A stretch of DNA of 44,564 nucleotides from Clostridiales bacterium (lineage in GTDB: Bacteria; Bacillota; Clostridia; Oscillospirales; Oscillospiraceae). Below the pieces are notes generated by a model. It saw only the letters and a list, made by a program, of their open reading frames with translations, was not told where the DNA came from and ran no database searches. This document shows positions 35,179 through 43,898 of this stretch, piece after piece (position 1 is the first letter of the stretch; the number at the start of each line of letters is the position of its first letter). The stretch is taken from NCBI GenBank assembly GCA_012729975.1, contig JAAYBW010000115.1, positions 1-44,564 on the forward strand, given 5' to 3'. A program made the translations under genes and the position numbers.

Positions 35179-36019
35179 GGTTAAAGCTTACTATAGCAGC
35201 ATGACGGGCTGGATATTTGCCATGGTTCTGCTGATAGTGGCGGGAATTTATATGATGGCCTGGAATCTGTTCGGGGGATATGCCAATTACGAGTATACAC
35301 TGCAGGGTATGGCCTTTTTCTTCATTATCCTTACGCCTCTTCTTACTATGCGCGTTGTTGCCGAGGAAAGACGCAGGAAGACGGATCAGCTACTGTATTC
35401 TCTGCCGATAGGATTGAACAGAATCGTACTGGGCAAGTTTTTTGCCCTGCTGATCGTGCTGGCGGTTCCATGCCTTGTTATGTGTCTGTATCCCGCTATT
35501 CTCTCAGCCTTCGGAGAAGTTAACCTCGCTACGGCATATGCGGCACTGACAGGATATTTCATGCTGGGAGCAGCGCTTTTGTCGATCGGCATGTTCATAT
35601 CTTCATTAACGGAAAACTTCCTTATCTCGGCTGTTATCGGCTTTCTCGCGATGATAGTCATTTACTTTATGCCTAGTTTGGCAGCCTATGTCTCCGACAG
35701 CTCAAAAGCCTCCTTCTGGGCGATTTTTATTGCTGTTCTGGTCATTTGCGCAATCATATGGCGGCTGACGAAAAGCAGTTTTACGGCTCTTTTAACTGCC
35801 GTGATACTCGAAGGCGCGAACGTAGTTCTTTATATAATAAAGCCTGAGCTGTTCCGGAGTCTTTTCCCCGCCGTTATGGAAAAGCTCTCCGTGTTTGACA
35901 GATTCAGAGCGTTCACCGGCGGTATATTCGATATTGAAGCATTAGTATATCTGGTGACTGTTTGCGGAGTCTTCGTATTTCTTACGATTCAGTCGCTTGA
36001 GAAAAGGAGGTGGAGCTGA
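35156..36019 (+). CDS. ABC transporter permease, GldF-like
   Basis: A 287-aa membrane subunit with six predicted helices. It starts MGSIFIREVKAYYSSMTGWIF, and the family's MRVVAEERRRKTDQLLYSLPIG loop follows helix 2. The frame opens at 35090, deep inside the ATPase gene, but GGGGG at 35145-35149 is 6 nt from the ATG at 35156, so that start is chosen. It overlaps the ATPase 3' end by 23 nt. Its stop overlaps the next start (TGATG). It belongs to the ABC-2 permease type. Confidence 0.88.
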   Translation: MGSIFIREVKAYYSSMTGWIFAMVLLIVAGIYMMAWNLFGGYANYEYTLQGMAFFFIILTPLLTMRVVAEERRRKTDQLLYSLPIGLNRIVLGKFFALLIVLAVPCLVMCLYPAILSAFGEVNLATAYAALTGYFMLGAALLSIGMFISSLTENFLISAVIGFLAMIVIYFMPSLAAYVSDSSKASFWAIFIAVLVICAIIWRLTKSSFTALLTAVILEGANVVLYIIKPELFRSLFPAVMEKLSVFDRFRAFTGGIFDIEALVYLVTVCGVFVFLTIQSLEKRRWS

Positions 36020-37470
36020 TGGAAAAAAGAAAACGCCGTGCGGTATTCTCCGCAAAGTCGCTCCGCCTCGGAGGTTACAGTTTTGTTATTTCAGCGGTAG
36101 TGATCGCTATTGCAGTCATTATAAATCTTCTTGCGGGGAGATTGCCCGTGAGCTTTACAAAAATAGACACTACAAAGAGCGGACTGTTTGAATTGTCCCC
36201 GCAGACGCGGCAGATTGTCTCGGAGCTGGCCTCGGAAGTAACCGTGTACTGGATCGTGCAGGATAGGAAGGAGGATACCACACTTGAGAATATGCTCGAC
36301 AGATACAGGGATCTTTCGGATATGCTCACGGTTAAAAAGATAGATCCCGTGGAGTATCCTGCCTTTACAGACAGCTATACGGATCAGACGATATACAATA
36401 ACAGCCTTATAGTGGAATCCGGGGAGCGCAGCCGTTATGTGCCGTATACCGACATTTATGTGACAACCTATGACTATTCAACTTATTATACTACCGGTCA
36501 AGTGACGGATAGCACTAAGTATAACGGTGAAAACAGCCTTACCGGAGCAATTGACTACGTAATCAGCGAAAATCTGCCTAAGCTATATTTTCTAACGGGG
36601 CATGGGGAGTCCGCGCTGGCGGGCACATTTGAAGCGGCAGTAAAAAAAGAGAACATAGATATTAAGGAAATCAATCTGTTTTCCCTTGAGTATGTGCCCG
36701 AAGATTGCGACTGTCTGTTTATAAATGCTCCGGCGGGAGATATTTCCGCCGATGAACTTCAAAAAATAACGGAGTACATTTCAGGCGGAGGCAACCTGCT
36801 GCTTTTAACTTATTTCACGGCAGAGAAAAAACCGAATATAGAAGCTCTTGCCGAATATTACGGATGTATTATACAGGATGGAATCGTAATAGACTCAGAC
36901 GGCAATCATAACCTTTGGGGATATACCTATTATCTGCTTCCGGATATAAGCAGCCACGTGATAACGCAGCCGCTGAAGGATGCGGGTTATAAGGTTGTAA
37001 TGCCGATAGCGCAGGGGATAATCGCATCTGATACTCCGCGCGACGGCTTAACCGTGACTCCTCTGCTGAAAACCTCCGACGGAGCCTATTCAAAAATTGC
37101 CGGTCAGGAAATGACGACCTATGATTATGAGGAAGGCGATATCTACGGCCCGTTTTTGCTGGGAGCCGCGATAACGGACAGTTCCGGCGAGGAAGAGGGA
37201 AAGACGGTAATATTCACGACGGGAATGCTCCTTGATGAAACGGCAAGCAGCTACGTTTCCGGTGCGAATCTGGATTTGTTTATTAACACCCTGGGCTGGA
37301 TGTGCGAGCGGGAGTCATCAATATCCATACACAGCAAGGATCTTCCGGAAGCTTATCTGAGTATGCAGACCGGGGCTTCCGTCTCTATTACGATTATCGC
37401 CGTATTTGTTATACCTCTGGTGTTTTTAGCTGCGGGTCTCATTATTTTCGTCAGGAGGAAACGAAGGTAA
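36019..37470 (+). CDS. GldG-like ABC auxiliary protein
   Basis: A 483-aa protein. An N-terminal membrane helix (about 15-40) is followed by a large extracellular domain of the ABC-type auxiliary (GldG/PF09822-like) kind with YFLTGHGESAL and ITEYISGGGNLLLLTYFT. A C-terminal membrane helix ends in RRKRR. In Bacteroidetes GldG works with GldA/GldF in gliding; outside them the operon's role is unknown. A GTG lies 9 nt upstream, but AAAGGAGG is 8 nt before the ATG at 36019. Coupled to both neighbours. Confidence 0.85.
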   Translation: MEKRKRRAVFSAKSLRLGGYSFVISAVVIAIAVIINLLAGRLPVSFTKIDTTKSGLFELSPQTRQIVSELASEVTVYWIVQDRKEDTTLENMLDRYRDLSDMLTVKKIDPVEYPAFTDSYTDQTIYNNSLIVESGERSRYVPYTDIYVTTYDYSTYYTTGQVTDSTKYNGENSLTGAIDYVISENLPKLYFLTGHGESALAGTFEAAVKKENIDIKEINLFSLEYVPEDCDCLFINAPAGDISADELQKITEYISGGGNLLLLTYFTAEKKPNIEALAEYYGCIIQDGIVIDSDGNHNLWGYTYYLLPDISSHVITQPLKDAGYKVVMPIAQGIIASDTPRDGLTVTPLLKTSDGAYSKIAGQEMTTYDYEEGDIYGPFLLGAAITDSSGEEEGKTVIFTTGMLLDETASSYVSGANLDLFINTLGWMCERESSISIHSKDLPEAYLSMQTGASVSITIIAVFVIPLVFLAAGLIIFVRRKRR

Positions 37471-38835
37471 ATGAAACGCGGGGCAAAGCTTATAATTCTG
37501 TTTGCGGTTCTGGTTGTTCTCGCGGGGGCGTACGCGCTGATCACAAAGCTTACGGATGAAGACGAAGCGCCCGGCGATGAAACGGCACTGACTATACTGG
37601 GAATTGCGCCGGACGAGGTTTCTTTGTTATCGCTTCAAAGCGAGAAGTGGGAAGGTACGCTTACCGGCGGAGAAAAATGGACGCTTGAAAAAGACGAAAC
37701 CTTTCCCGTAGATCAGCAGAAGGTGTGGAGTATGCTCGATAAGCTGGTATCCGTATCGGCGTCACGCGTGCTCGGTGCGCCGGAAGATTTATCTCAGTAC
37801 GGTCTTGAGAATCCGTCGAATACGGTAACCGTAATTATGGCAGACGGAAGCTCGAAAATCCTGCGTTTCGGCAACCAAAACAAACTTACCGAGGAGTATT
37901 ATCTGCGCGTCGGGGACGGCGCGCAGGTATACCTGGTCAGTGAGTCACTGTATGACGCATTTGATCTTGCGCAGGAGAGCCTGCTAAAATATGAGGAATT
38001 GCCGGTTTTGGGACAGGTGACTTCCTGTACGATAAGAAAAGGTGATAGATCAACCGAGCTTAAATACTTCGAGGATAACGCCGGATTGTCATACAGCCCG
38101 TACTACAACTGGTTTGTTCATGAAGAAGACAGCTTTACGGAGCTTGATACAGAAGCGGTGAGCGCATATACGGATCTTGCCGCTAAGATTGAATGGGAAT
38201 CCTGCGCGGACTGGAATGCATCGGAGGAAGAACTGGCCGCATACGGACTGGATGAGCCTTCGGTTCTATACCTGGAAGGCTCGGACGGCTCGTTCGCGCT
38301 TGAAATCGGAGCCTCGGGGCCGGACGGATACTACGCAAGGCTTGCGGGGTCAAAGATGGTTTATGTTATTGACGCGAAAAACGCCCGGACTCTTGTCGAA
38401 GCCGATATCGAAGCAATGCTTCCGTCGGACGTGTGCCTGATGGATTGGAGTACGGTCCGGGAGCTTTTATTTGCATTGGACGGGCAGACACACAGTCTGC
38501 AGTTCGTATATGAAGCGAGCTCCGAAGGCCAGGACGGACAGGCAGTCAGTTATAACGTTGACGGAGCTCCGGCCGATATACAATCCGTTCAGTCTGTAAT
38601 TAATATGATAGATTCGATGGAGAGCTCCGGAACTACAAACGTCGGATCATCCTCGGAGCCTGAGCTTGAGCTTCGGTTCATACGTTCCGCCGAAACCTTT
38701 AAAGAGGTGACCTTGTCTTTTTCACCCTATGACGTTTCGGACGCGGCAGTAACGCTCAACGGAACGTCAAGACTGCTTGTGACAAAGGAGTCGGTGGCTC
38801 AGTTAAAGCGGCTGCTGTCCGCGCTGATGACCTGA
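37471..38835 (+). CDS. DUF4340 domain membrane-anchored protein
   Basis: A 454-aa protein with an N-terminal signal-anchor (about residues 3-24). A large extracytoplasmic part then holds repeated DUF4340-type units: WTLEKDETFPVDQQKVWSMLDKLVSVSA, and later a similar block around VDGAPADIQSVQSVINMIDSM. The unit's YGLENPSNTVTVIMADGS and YGLDEPSVLYLEGSDGS segments are near repeats of each other. AGGAGG precedes the ATG, which immediately follows the GldG-like stop. It is the usual last member of this ABC operon; function unknown. Confidence 0.85.
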   Translation: MKRGAKLIILFAVLVVLAGAYALITKLTDEDEAPGDETALTILGIAPDEVSLLSLQSEKWEGTLTGGEKWTLEKDETFPVDQQKVWSMLDKLVSVSASRVLGAPEDLSQYGLENPSNTVTVIMADGSSKILRFGNQNKLTEEYYLRVGDGAQVYLVSESLYDAFDLAQESLLKYEELPVLGQVTSCTIRKGDRSTELKYFEDNAGLSYSPYYNWFVHEEDSFTELDTEAVSAYTDLAAKIEWESCADWNASEEELAAYGLDEPSVLYLEGSDGSFALEIGASGPDGYYARLAGSKMVYVIDAKNARTLVEADIEAMLPSDVCLMDWSTVRELLFALDGQTHSLQFVYEASSEGQDGQAVSYNVDGAPADIQSVQSVINMIDSMESSGTTNVGSSSEPELELRFIRSAETFKEVTLSFSPYDVSDAAVTLNGTSRLLVTKESVAQLKRLLSALMT

Positions 38836-38862
38836 GCGGGAAGTATCTGAAAAAATATACAC

Positions 38863-38891
38863 TTTACTAACTAAGGCCGGTATTATATAAT
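38863..38891 (+). promoter_or_regulatory. SigA-type promoter of the carboxytransferase cluster
   Basis: TTTACT (38863-38868), 17-nt spacer, TATAAT (38886-38891). The leader carries a 9-bp hairpin TTCACCGCA (38912-38920) / TGCGGTGAA (38928-38936) ending 7 nt before the GGAG ribosome site. Confidence 0.6.
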
Positions 38892-38955
38892 CAGCCCTAA
38901 GTATTCCTATTTTCACCGCAGCGGATATGCGGTGAACAAAGCTGGAGTTTAAATT

Positions 38956-40497
38956 ATGGGCGCTATTGACGAACTGAAGATTAACCGTGCTCAGGTAATG
39001 CTTGGCGGCGGCGATAAGGGCATTTTGGAACAGCATAACAAGGGTAAACTGACAGCCCGGGAGCGGCTGGCTCTGCTGTTTGACGAAGGAGAGTACACAG
39101 AGCTCGATCTTTTCGTTAAGCATAGGTGTACGGACTTCGGTATGGATAAAAAAGATATTGCCGGTGACGGCGTTGTGACAGGCTTCGGCAGGGTTGAGGG
39201 AAGAATGGTGTATGCCTATTCGCAGGACTTTACAGCGCAGGGCGGTTCGCTCGGTGAGTACCACGCTGAAAAAATAGTCAAGTGTCAGGACTACGCGGCA
39301 CGCAACGGCTGTCCGATAGTCGGACTTATGGATTCTGGCGGAGCGCGCATTCAGGAGGGTGTCAACTCTCTGATGGGCTTTGCTAAAATATTTTACAGAA
39401 ATACGATATATTCCGGAGTCGTGCCGCAGATATCCGCGATAATGGGGCCATGTGCCGGCGGCGCGGTTTACTCGCCGGCAATAACGGACTTTATTTTTAT
39501 GGTCGACAAAACCTCAAATATGTTCATAACAGGGCCTGATGTAATAAAGTCAGTAACCGGTGAATCTGTCACCTCGGAAGCTCTCGGAGGCGCGGTCATT
39601 CATAATAAGACGAGCGGAGTAGCGCATTTTGTTTCAAAAGATGACGCTTCATGCATAGCCGAAATCAGAAACCTTCTTTCATACCTGCCGAGCAACAACG
39701 CGGAGAAGCCTCCTGTTTACGACATGCCGGACGATCCCGGGCGCATACCTTTTGAACTCGACGCTATAGTGCCGGAAAATCCGAACACGGCCTATGATAT
39801 GTATTCGGTCATAAAATCGATCGTTGACTGCGGGACTATTCTGGAGGTTCAGCCGCTGTACGCGCCGAACATGATTACGTGCCTGGCGAGAATGGCCGGT
39901 CAGACGATAGGCATTATAGCGAATCAGCCTAAGTATCTGGCGGGTTGTATTGACGTAAACGCTTCGGACAAAGCGGCGCGCTTTATAAGGCGCTGTGACG
40001 CTTTTAATATTCCTCTGCTAACGCTTGCGGACGTACCGGGATTCCTGCCCGGCACAGGACAGGAATACGGCGGTATCATCCGCCACGGCGCGAAGATGCT
40101 CTACGCGTACAGTGAGGCCACCGTGCCCAAGATAAGCATAGTAACCAGGAAAGCCTACGGCGGAGCATATATCGCTATGTGCTGCAAGGGGCTCGGCGCC
40201 GACCTGTGCTTTGCATGGCCAACCGCGCAGATAGCCGTTATGGGAGCGGAAGGAGCCGCAAATATAGTATTTAAAAAGGAAATCGCCGCAGCGGCAGACC
40301 CCGCGCAAGCGCGTGAGCAAAAGATCAATGAGTACAGAAACAAATTCGCGGGCCCGTACAGAGCCGCGAATTTGGGATATATCGACGATGTGATAATACC
40401 CAGCGAAAGTCGACTTAAGATTATTAAGGGACTTGAGGTGCTTTCGGGCAAAAGGGAATCATTACCGGATAAAAAGCACGGCAACATCCCACTTTGA
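38956..40497 (+). CDS. biotin-dependent acyl-CoA carboxytransferase (MmdA/PccB type)
   Basis: A 513-aa carboxytransferase subunit that moves a carboxyl group between an acyl-CoA (propionyl/methylmalonyl type) and biotin on a carrier. Two crotonase-like halves are clear: GLMDSGGARIQEGVNSLMGF and ISAIMGPCAGGAVYSPAITDF in the first; LADVPGFLPGTGQEYGGIIRHGAKMLYAYSEATVPKISIVTRKAYGGAYIAM in the second. GGAG is 8 nt before the ATG. An OadG-like and a biotin-carrier gene follow, the order of Na+-pumping methylmalonyl-CoA decarboxylases. The membrane decarboxylase subunit (MmdB) is missing from the cluster, so the exact enzyme is open. Confidence 0.92.
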   Translation: MGAIDELKINRAQVMLGGGDKGILEQHNKGKLTARERLALLFDEGEYTELDLFVKHRCTDFGMDKKDIAGDGVVTGFGRVEGRMVYAYSQDFTAQGGSLGEYHAEKIVKCQDYAARNGCPIVGLMDSGGARIQEGVNSLMGFAKIFYRNTIYSGVVPQISAIMGPCAGGAVYSPAITDFIFMVDKTSNMFITGPDVIKSVTGESVTSEALGGAVIHNKTSGVAHFVSKDDASCIAEIRNLLSYLPSNNAEKPPVYDMPDDPGRIPFELDAIVPENPNTAYDMYSVIKSIVDCGTILEVQPLYAPNMITCLARMAGQTIGIIANQPKYLAGCIDVNASDKAARFIRRCDAFNIPLLTLADVPGFLPGTGQEYGGIIRHGAKMLYAYSEATVPKISIVTRKAYGGAYIAMCCKGLGADLCFAWPTAQIAVMGAEGAANIVFKKEIAAAADPAQAREQKINEYRNKFAGPYRAANLGYIDDVIIPSESRLKIIKGLEVLSGKRESLPDKKHGNIPL

Positions 40498-40528
40498 CAC
40501 TTCCTAAACTGATTCGGAGGTGTGAGGA

Positions 40529-40924
40529 TTGTTCGGAATCGCATTTTTAAACAGATCGATATCTGCCGGAGATATCGAGACTTTCGCGTACATCATGATG
40601 ATTCTCGGAATTGTTATATTCATCGCTGTGCTAACCGTTATAATAGTATGCGTGAAGTTATCGCGCGGTGACGCAAACACAAAAAGACGCATTGCGGACA
40701 AGGTCTCGGATACCGCAGATGCGGAAGAGCCGTATGGCGGAACGCCGGACGGGTATGAAGGAGAGATTGCTGCAGCTATTGTCGCGTCAATAAGCATGAT
40801 GCGCAAAGACGGTGATTTTCGGGTAAAAAGCATAGCCCCGGCAGATACGTCCAGAGAAACGTGGGCCGCGGCGGGTCTAAAAGAGCAGTTTAAGAGCAGA
40901 AAAGCGGGCAGCTGCCGGAGATGA
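40529..40924 (+). CDS. OadG-like small membrane subunit
   Basis: A 131-aa protein with one membrane helix (about residues 18-42: AYIMMILGIVIFIAVLTVII) and a polar tail. The tail carries EGEIAAAIVASISMMRKDG, the motif that recurs in gamma/delta subunits of Na+-translocating decarboxylases. These subunits tether the carboxytransferase to the membrane pump. The start is TTG at 40529 with GGAGG 8 nt upstream. Its stop overlaps the open start of the biotin carrier, so the genes are coupled. Confidence 0.8.
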   Translation: MFGIAFLNRSISAGDIETFAYIMMILGIVIFIAVLTVIIVCVKLSRGDANTKRRIADKVSDTADAEEPYGGTPDGYEGEIAAAIVASISMMRKDGDFRVKSIAPADTSRETWAAAGLKEQFKSRKAGSCRR

Positions 40925-40929
40925 GCGAG

Positions 40930-41343
40930 ATGAAAGCATATAACGTTAAAGTGAACGGGAAGAAATATTTTATCGAGGTTGAAGAAGCGGTAACGCAAAC
41001 GCCTTTTTCAATTAATAAGGGATACACCGACCCTTACAATGCACGTGTCCCTGTACCTCCCGCAACATCATTCGCCGAACCGGCTCCCGGAACTTCAATA
41101 CCCGATCCTGTACCGGCTGAGCCCGGAGCCTGTATTAAGCTGGTGACGAGTCCTCTGCACGGCACGGTGTTATCGGTTAATGTTAAATTGGCGGATCACG
41201 TTTTAAAGGGCGATCTGCTGATGACGATAGCGGCAATGAATAAGGTAATCGAGATACTCGCCGAAGCGGACGGCATAGTGACGCAGATTTTGGCTGTCAG
41301 GGGCAAAGCTGTTGAAACCGGCGATGTTCTCTTTATTATGTGA
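40930..41343 (+). CDS. biotin carboxyl carrier-like protein with displaced acceptor lysine
   Basis: A 137-aa protein. A short N-terminal strand region (AYNVKVNGKKYFIEVEE) and a Pro/Ala-rich linker (about 35-62) are followed by a C-terminal biotinyl domain. The domain shows SPLHGTVLSVNVKLADHVLKGDLLM, then IAAMNKVIEI where the family has EAMKM. Asn104 lies 33 residues from the C-terminus, the normal position of the biotinylated Lys; Lys105 is one place later. An ATG at 40921 is also in frame, but GGAG (40917-40920) touches it and is 9 nt from the ATG at 40930. It may be an unmodified, divergent carrier, or be biotinylated at Lys105; sequence alone cannot decide. Confidence 0.82.
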   Translation: MKAYNVKVNGKKYFIEVEEAVTQTPFSINKGYTDPYNARVPVPPATSFAEPAPGTSIPDPVPAEPGACIKLVTSPLHGTVLSVNVKLADHVLKGDLLMTIAAMNKVIEILAEADGIVTQILAVRGKAVETGDVLFIM

Positions 41344-41428
41344 TCTGCCCCTGAGCAATGAAAAAAGTCTTCGAAGTTCAACTTAACCTGAATATGAGAG
41401 CACATATGCTGTAACATGGGAGGATAAG

Positions 41429-43201
41429 ATGGAAAAAATTCTTATGAGCGGCGACGAGGCTATCGCGCGCGGTGCGTGGGAAGCCGGAGTATGCGTTGCC
41501 TCGGCTTATCCGGGAACGCCGAGCACCGAAATACTTGAAAATATGGCACAATACAAGGATGATCTATACTGCTCATGGTCAAATAACGAGAAAACCGCGA
41601 CCGAGATCGCCTTTGGCGCTTCGCTGGGCGGAGTGCGAGCCATGGTATCGATGAAGCATGTGGGTATGAACGTTGCGGCGGATCCCATATTTACTGCGGC
41701 TTATACCGGAGTAAACGGAGGCCTTGTTATTGTAAGCGCCGATGACCCCGGCTGCTACAGTTCACAAAACGAACAGGACAACAGATTGTATGCGCTGCAT
41801 GCGCGTCTGGGTATGCTGGAGCCTTCCGATTCTCAGGAATGCCTGGAGTACACCAAAGCGGCCTTCGAGCTTTCCGAAAAGTTTGATCTCCCTATGATGA
41901 TCAGAGTAACTACCCGGGTATGCCATAGCAAGAGCGTAGTGCAGACGGGGCAAAGAAATGAAATAAAACCTCTGCCGTATGTATCAAATCCCGAGAAGTA
42001 CGCGATGCTTCCGGCTAACGCACGAGTGCGTCATGTGCAGGTCGAAAAGAACCTTGAAGCACTGAAGGATTACGCCGAGACTTGCGCGCTGAATAAAACG
42101 ATTTATAACGAAGGCGACATAGGCATAATTTGCTCCGGAATCTGTTATATGCACGCAAGAGAGGCTTTCGGAGACAGTGCTTCGTATCTGAAGCTTGCCG
42201 TTACGCATCCGCTTCCCGACAAGCTTATAAAAGCTTTCTGCTCGAAAGTAAAAACAGTTTACATAATTGAAGAAGGCGAGCCCTATCTCGAAAACGCAAT
42301 AAAGGCTTTGGGAATTGAATGCAGCGGAAAGAACAGGCTCGGACCCCAGGGCGAGCTTGACGCGCAGCGGATACGCGCCGCGTTCGGATTGGGTGAGCCG
42401 CCCGAAATATATCCTCAGCCGGCACAGGCTCCGGCCAGGCCGCCAGTGCTCTGTGCGGGCTGCCCGCACAGAGGCTTTTACTTCGCGATGCAAAAGCATA
42501 AGGATTCAATAGTGGCGATAGGCGATATCGGCTGCTATTCACTCGGTGTATCGGCTCCGTTTTTCGGATTTGAAGCGTGCATTTGCATGGGCAGCGGATT
42601 TTCGATTCCGATAGGCCTGTCAATCGCGCTCAAGCGCCAGGGAGACAAGAGAAAGGTAATCGGAATACTGGGCGACTCGACTTTTTATCACAGCGGTTTT
42701 AACAGTCTGGTGGATGCGGTGCATCAGATGGCTGACGTGTGTTTGGTTATATTGGATAACAGCATTACGGCAATGACCGGGCATCAGGTCAATTCGGGAG
42801 TTGAGCGCGACCTGATGGGCAGGGAGGTGCCGGTTATACCTCTCGAGGGCATGGTAATGTCTGCCGGATTGGATAAGGATAGAGTCAGGATCGTAGATCC
42901 GATAGATCAGCAGGCCATGAACGCAGCGATAGAAGCCGCGGTTTCCACTCAGGGTACTTTTGTGATAATCAGCAGAAGACCCTGCGCGCTACTCAAGGAA
43001 GAGATTCGCTTAAGAGCGGGCCGCCACTGTGAGATTGATCGTGAGCTCTGCCGCGGATGCAAAGCGTGTACAAAGACAGCCTGCCCTTCGCTGGCGTTCG
43101 AGGGTAAAAAAGCTTATATAGCCGATGCCGCAAACTGTACGGGCTGCGGTCTGTGCTTGCAGATGTGCCGCTTCGGCGCGATTAAAACGGTGGGAGGTTA
43201 A
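41429..43201 (+). CDS. iorA: indolepyruvate:ferredoxin oxidoreductase alpha subunit
   Basis: Large subunit, 590 aa, of the enzyme that oxidatively decarboxylates aryl pyruvates (from Trp, Phe, Tyr) to aryl-acetyl-CoA and reduced ferredoxin. The N-terminal pyrimidine-binding half begins MSGDEAIARGAWEAGVCVASAYPGTPSTEI. The thiamine-diphosphate half has CAGCPHRGFYFAM, GDIGCYSLG and GDSTFYHSGFNSLVDA. Two 4Fe-4S motifs end the protein (CRGCKACTKTACPS, CTGCGLCLQMCRFGAI). GGGAGG is 6 nt before the ATG. Operon with iorB; 85 nt after the biotin carrier gene. Confidence 0.96.
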   Translation: MEKILMSGDEAIARGAWEAGVCVASAYPGTPSTEILENMAQYKDDLYCSWSNNEKTATEIAFGASLGGVRAMVSMKHVGMNVAADPIFTAAYTGVNGGLVIVSADDPGCYSSQNEQDNRLYALHARLGMLEPSDSQECLEYTKAAFELSEKFDLPMMIRVTTRVCHSKSVVQTGQRNEIKPLPYVSNPEKYAMLPANARVRHVQVEKNLEALKDYAETCALNKTIYNEGDIGIICSGICYMHAREAFGDSASYLKLAVTHPLPDKLIKAFCSKVKTVYIIEEGEPYLENAIKALGIECSGKNRLGPQGELDAQRIRAAFGLGEPPEIYPQPAQAPARPPVLCAGCPHRGFYFAMQKHKDSIVAIGDIGCYSLGVSAPFFGFEACICMGSGFSIPIGLSIALKRQGDKRKVIGILGDSTFYHSGFNSLVDAVHQMADVCLVILDNSITAMTGHQVNSGVERDLMGREVPVIPLEGMVMSAGLDKDRVRIVDPIDQQAMNAAIEAAVSTQGTFVIISRRPCALLKEEIRLRAGRHCEIDRELCRGCKACTKTACPSLAFEGKKAYIADAANCTGCGLCLQMCRFGAIKTVGG

Positions 43202-43204
43202 AGC

Positions 43205-43786
43205 GTGATGACCAATATACTTCTGACAGGCGTAGGCGGTCAGGGCACGATACTGACAACGAAAATCCTTTCAGCGGCGCTGGTTAAGCTGGGTTATGAT
43301 GTAAAGATGAGCGAAATTCACGGTATGAGTCAGCGCGGCGGTACGGTGAATACACAGCTTCGGTACGGGGAGAAGGTCTACGCGCCCAATATCTCGCAGG
43401 GGGAGGCAGACCTTATAGTGGCTTTTGAGAAGGTAGAAGCGCTTCGGGCTCTTCCGTATTTGAAAAAAGGCGGAACCATAGTAATGGATGATCGTGAGAT
43501 ATACTCAATGCCGGTTCTCATCGGCGCTCAGGAGTATCCTCACAACGCGGTCGAGCTCTTAAAAGAGACGGCAGACTCGGTGATCGTGATTCCGGCGAGC
43601 CGTATTGCGGAAGAGCTGGGAAATATCAAGGTTCAGAATATCTGCCTGTTGGGTGCACTGGCCGGAACTCTGGAACTTAACGGCGTGGATTGGAACGCCA
43701 TTATTGCCGAAAATGTACCGGCAAAGACGGTTTCGCTAAATCAGGAGGCTTTTAAACGAGGCCGGGAATCCGCTCTGAGTGTGTAG
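43205..43786 (+). CDS. iorB: indolepyruvate:ferredoxin oxidoreductase beta subunit
   Basis: Small subunit, 193 aa, with the CoA/gamma-type domain of 2-oxoacid oxidoreductases: NILLTGVGGQGTILTTKILSAAL and SEIHGMSQRGGTVNTQLRYG. It starts at GTG 43205 (GGGAGG 7 nt upstream; an ATG follows directly), 3 nt after the iorA stop. It completes the heterodimer, so the enzyme is fully encoded. Reduced ferredoxin from this step could feed energy conservation; nothing in the window identifies the acceptor. Confidence 0.95.
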   Translation: MMTNILLTGVGGQGTILTTKILSAALVKLGYDVKMSEIHGMSQRGGTVNTQLRYGEKVYAPNISQGEADLIVAFEKVEALRALPYLKKGGTIVMDDREIYSMPVLIGAQEYPHNAVELLKETADSVIVIPASRIAEELGNIKVQNICLLGALAGTLELNGVDWNAIIAENVPAKTVSLNQEAFKRGRESALSV

Positions 43787-43804
43787 TTAAATCTTACCGA
43801 TGAT

Positions 43805-43844
43805 AGTTGAACGTGCAGGGGAAAACTCCTGTACGTTCTTTTAA
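43805..43844 (+). terminator. intrinsic terminator of iorAB
   Basis: A 13-bp stem (43809-43821 / 43826-43838, two G-T pairs) with AAAA loop and TTTT tail. It may also serve the convergent ABC gene. Confidence 0.85.
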
Positions 43845-43898
43845 AATAATAGCTGTATAAACATACGGTGAGGATAATTGTCACATTGGACTTAATAA

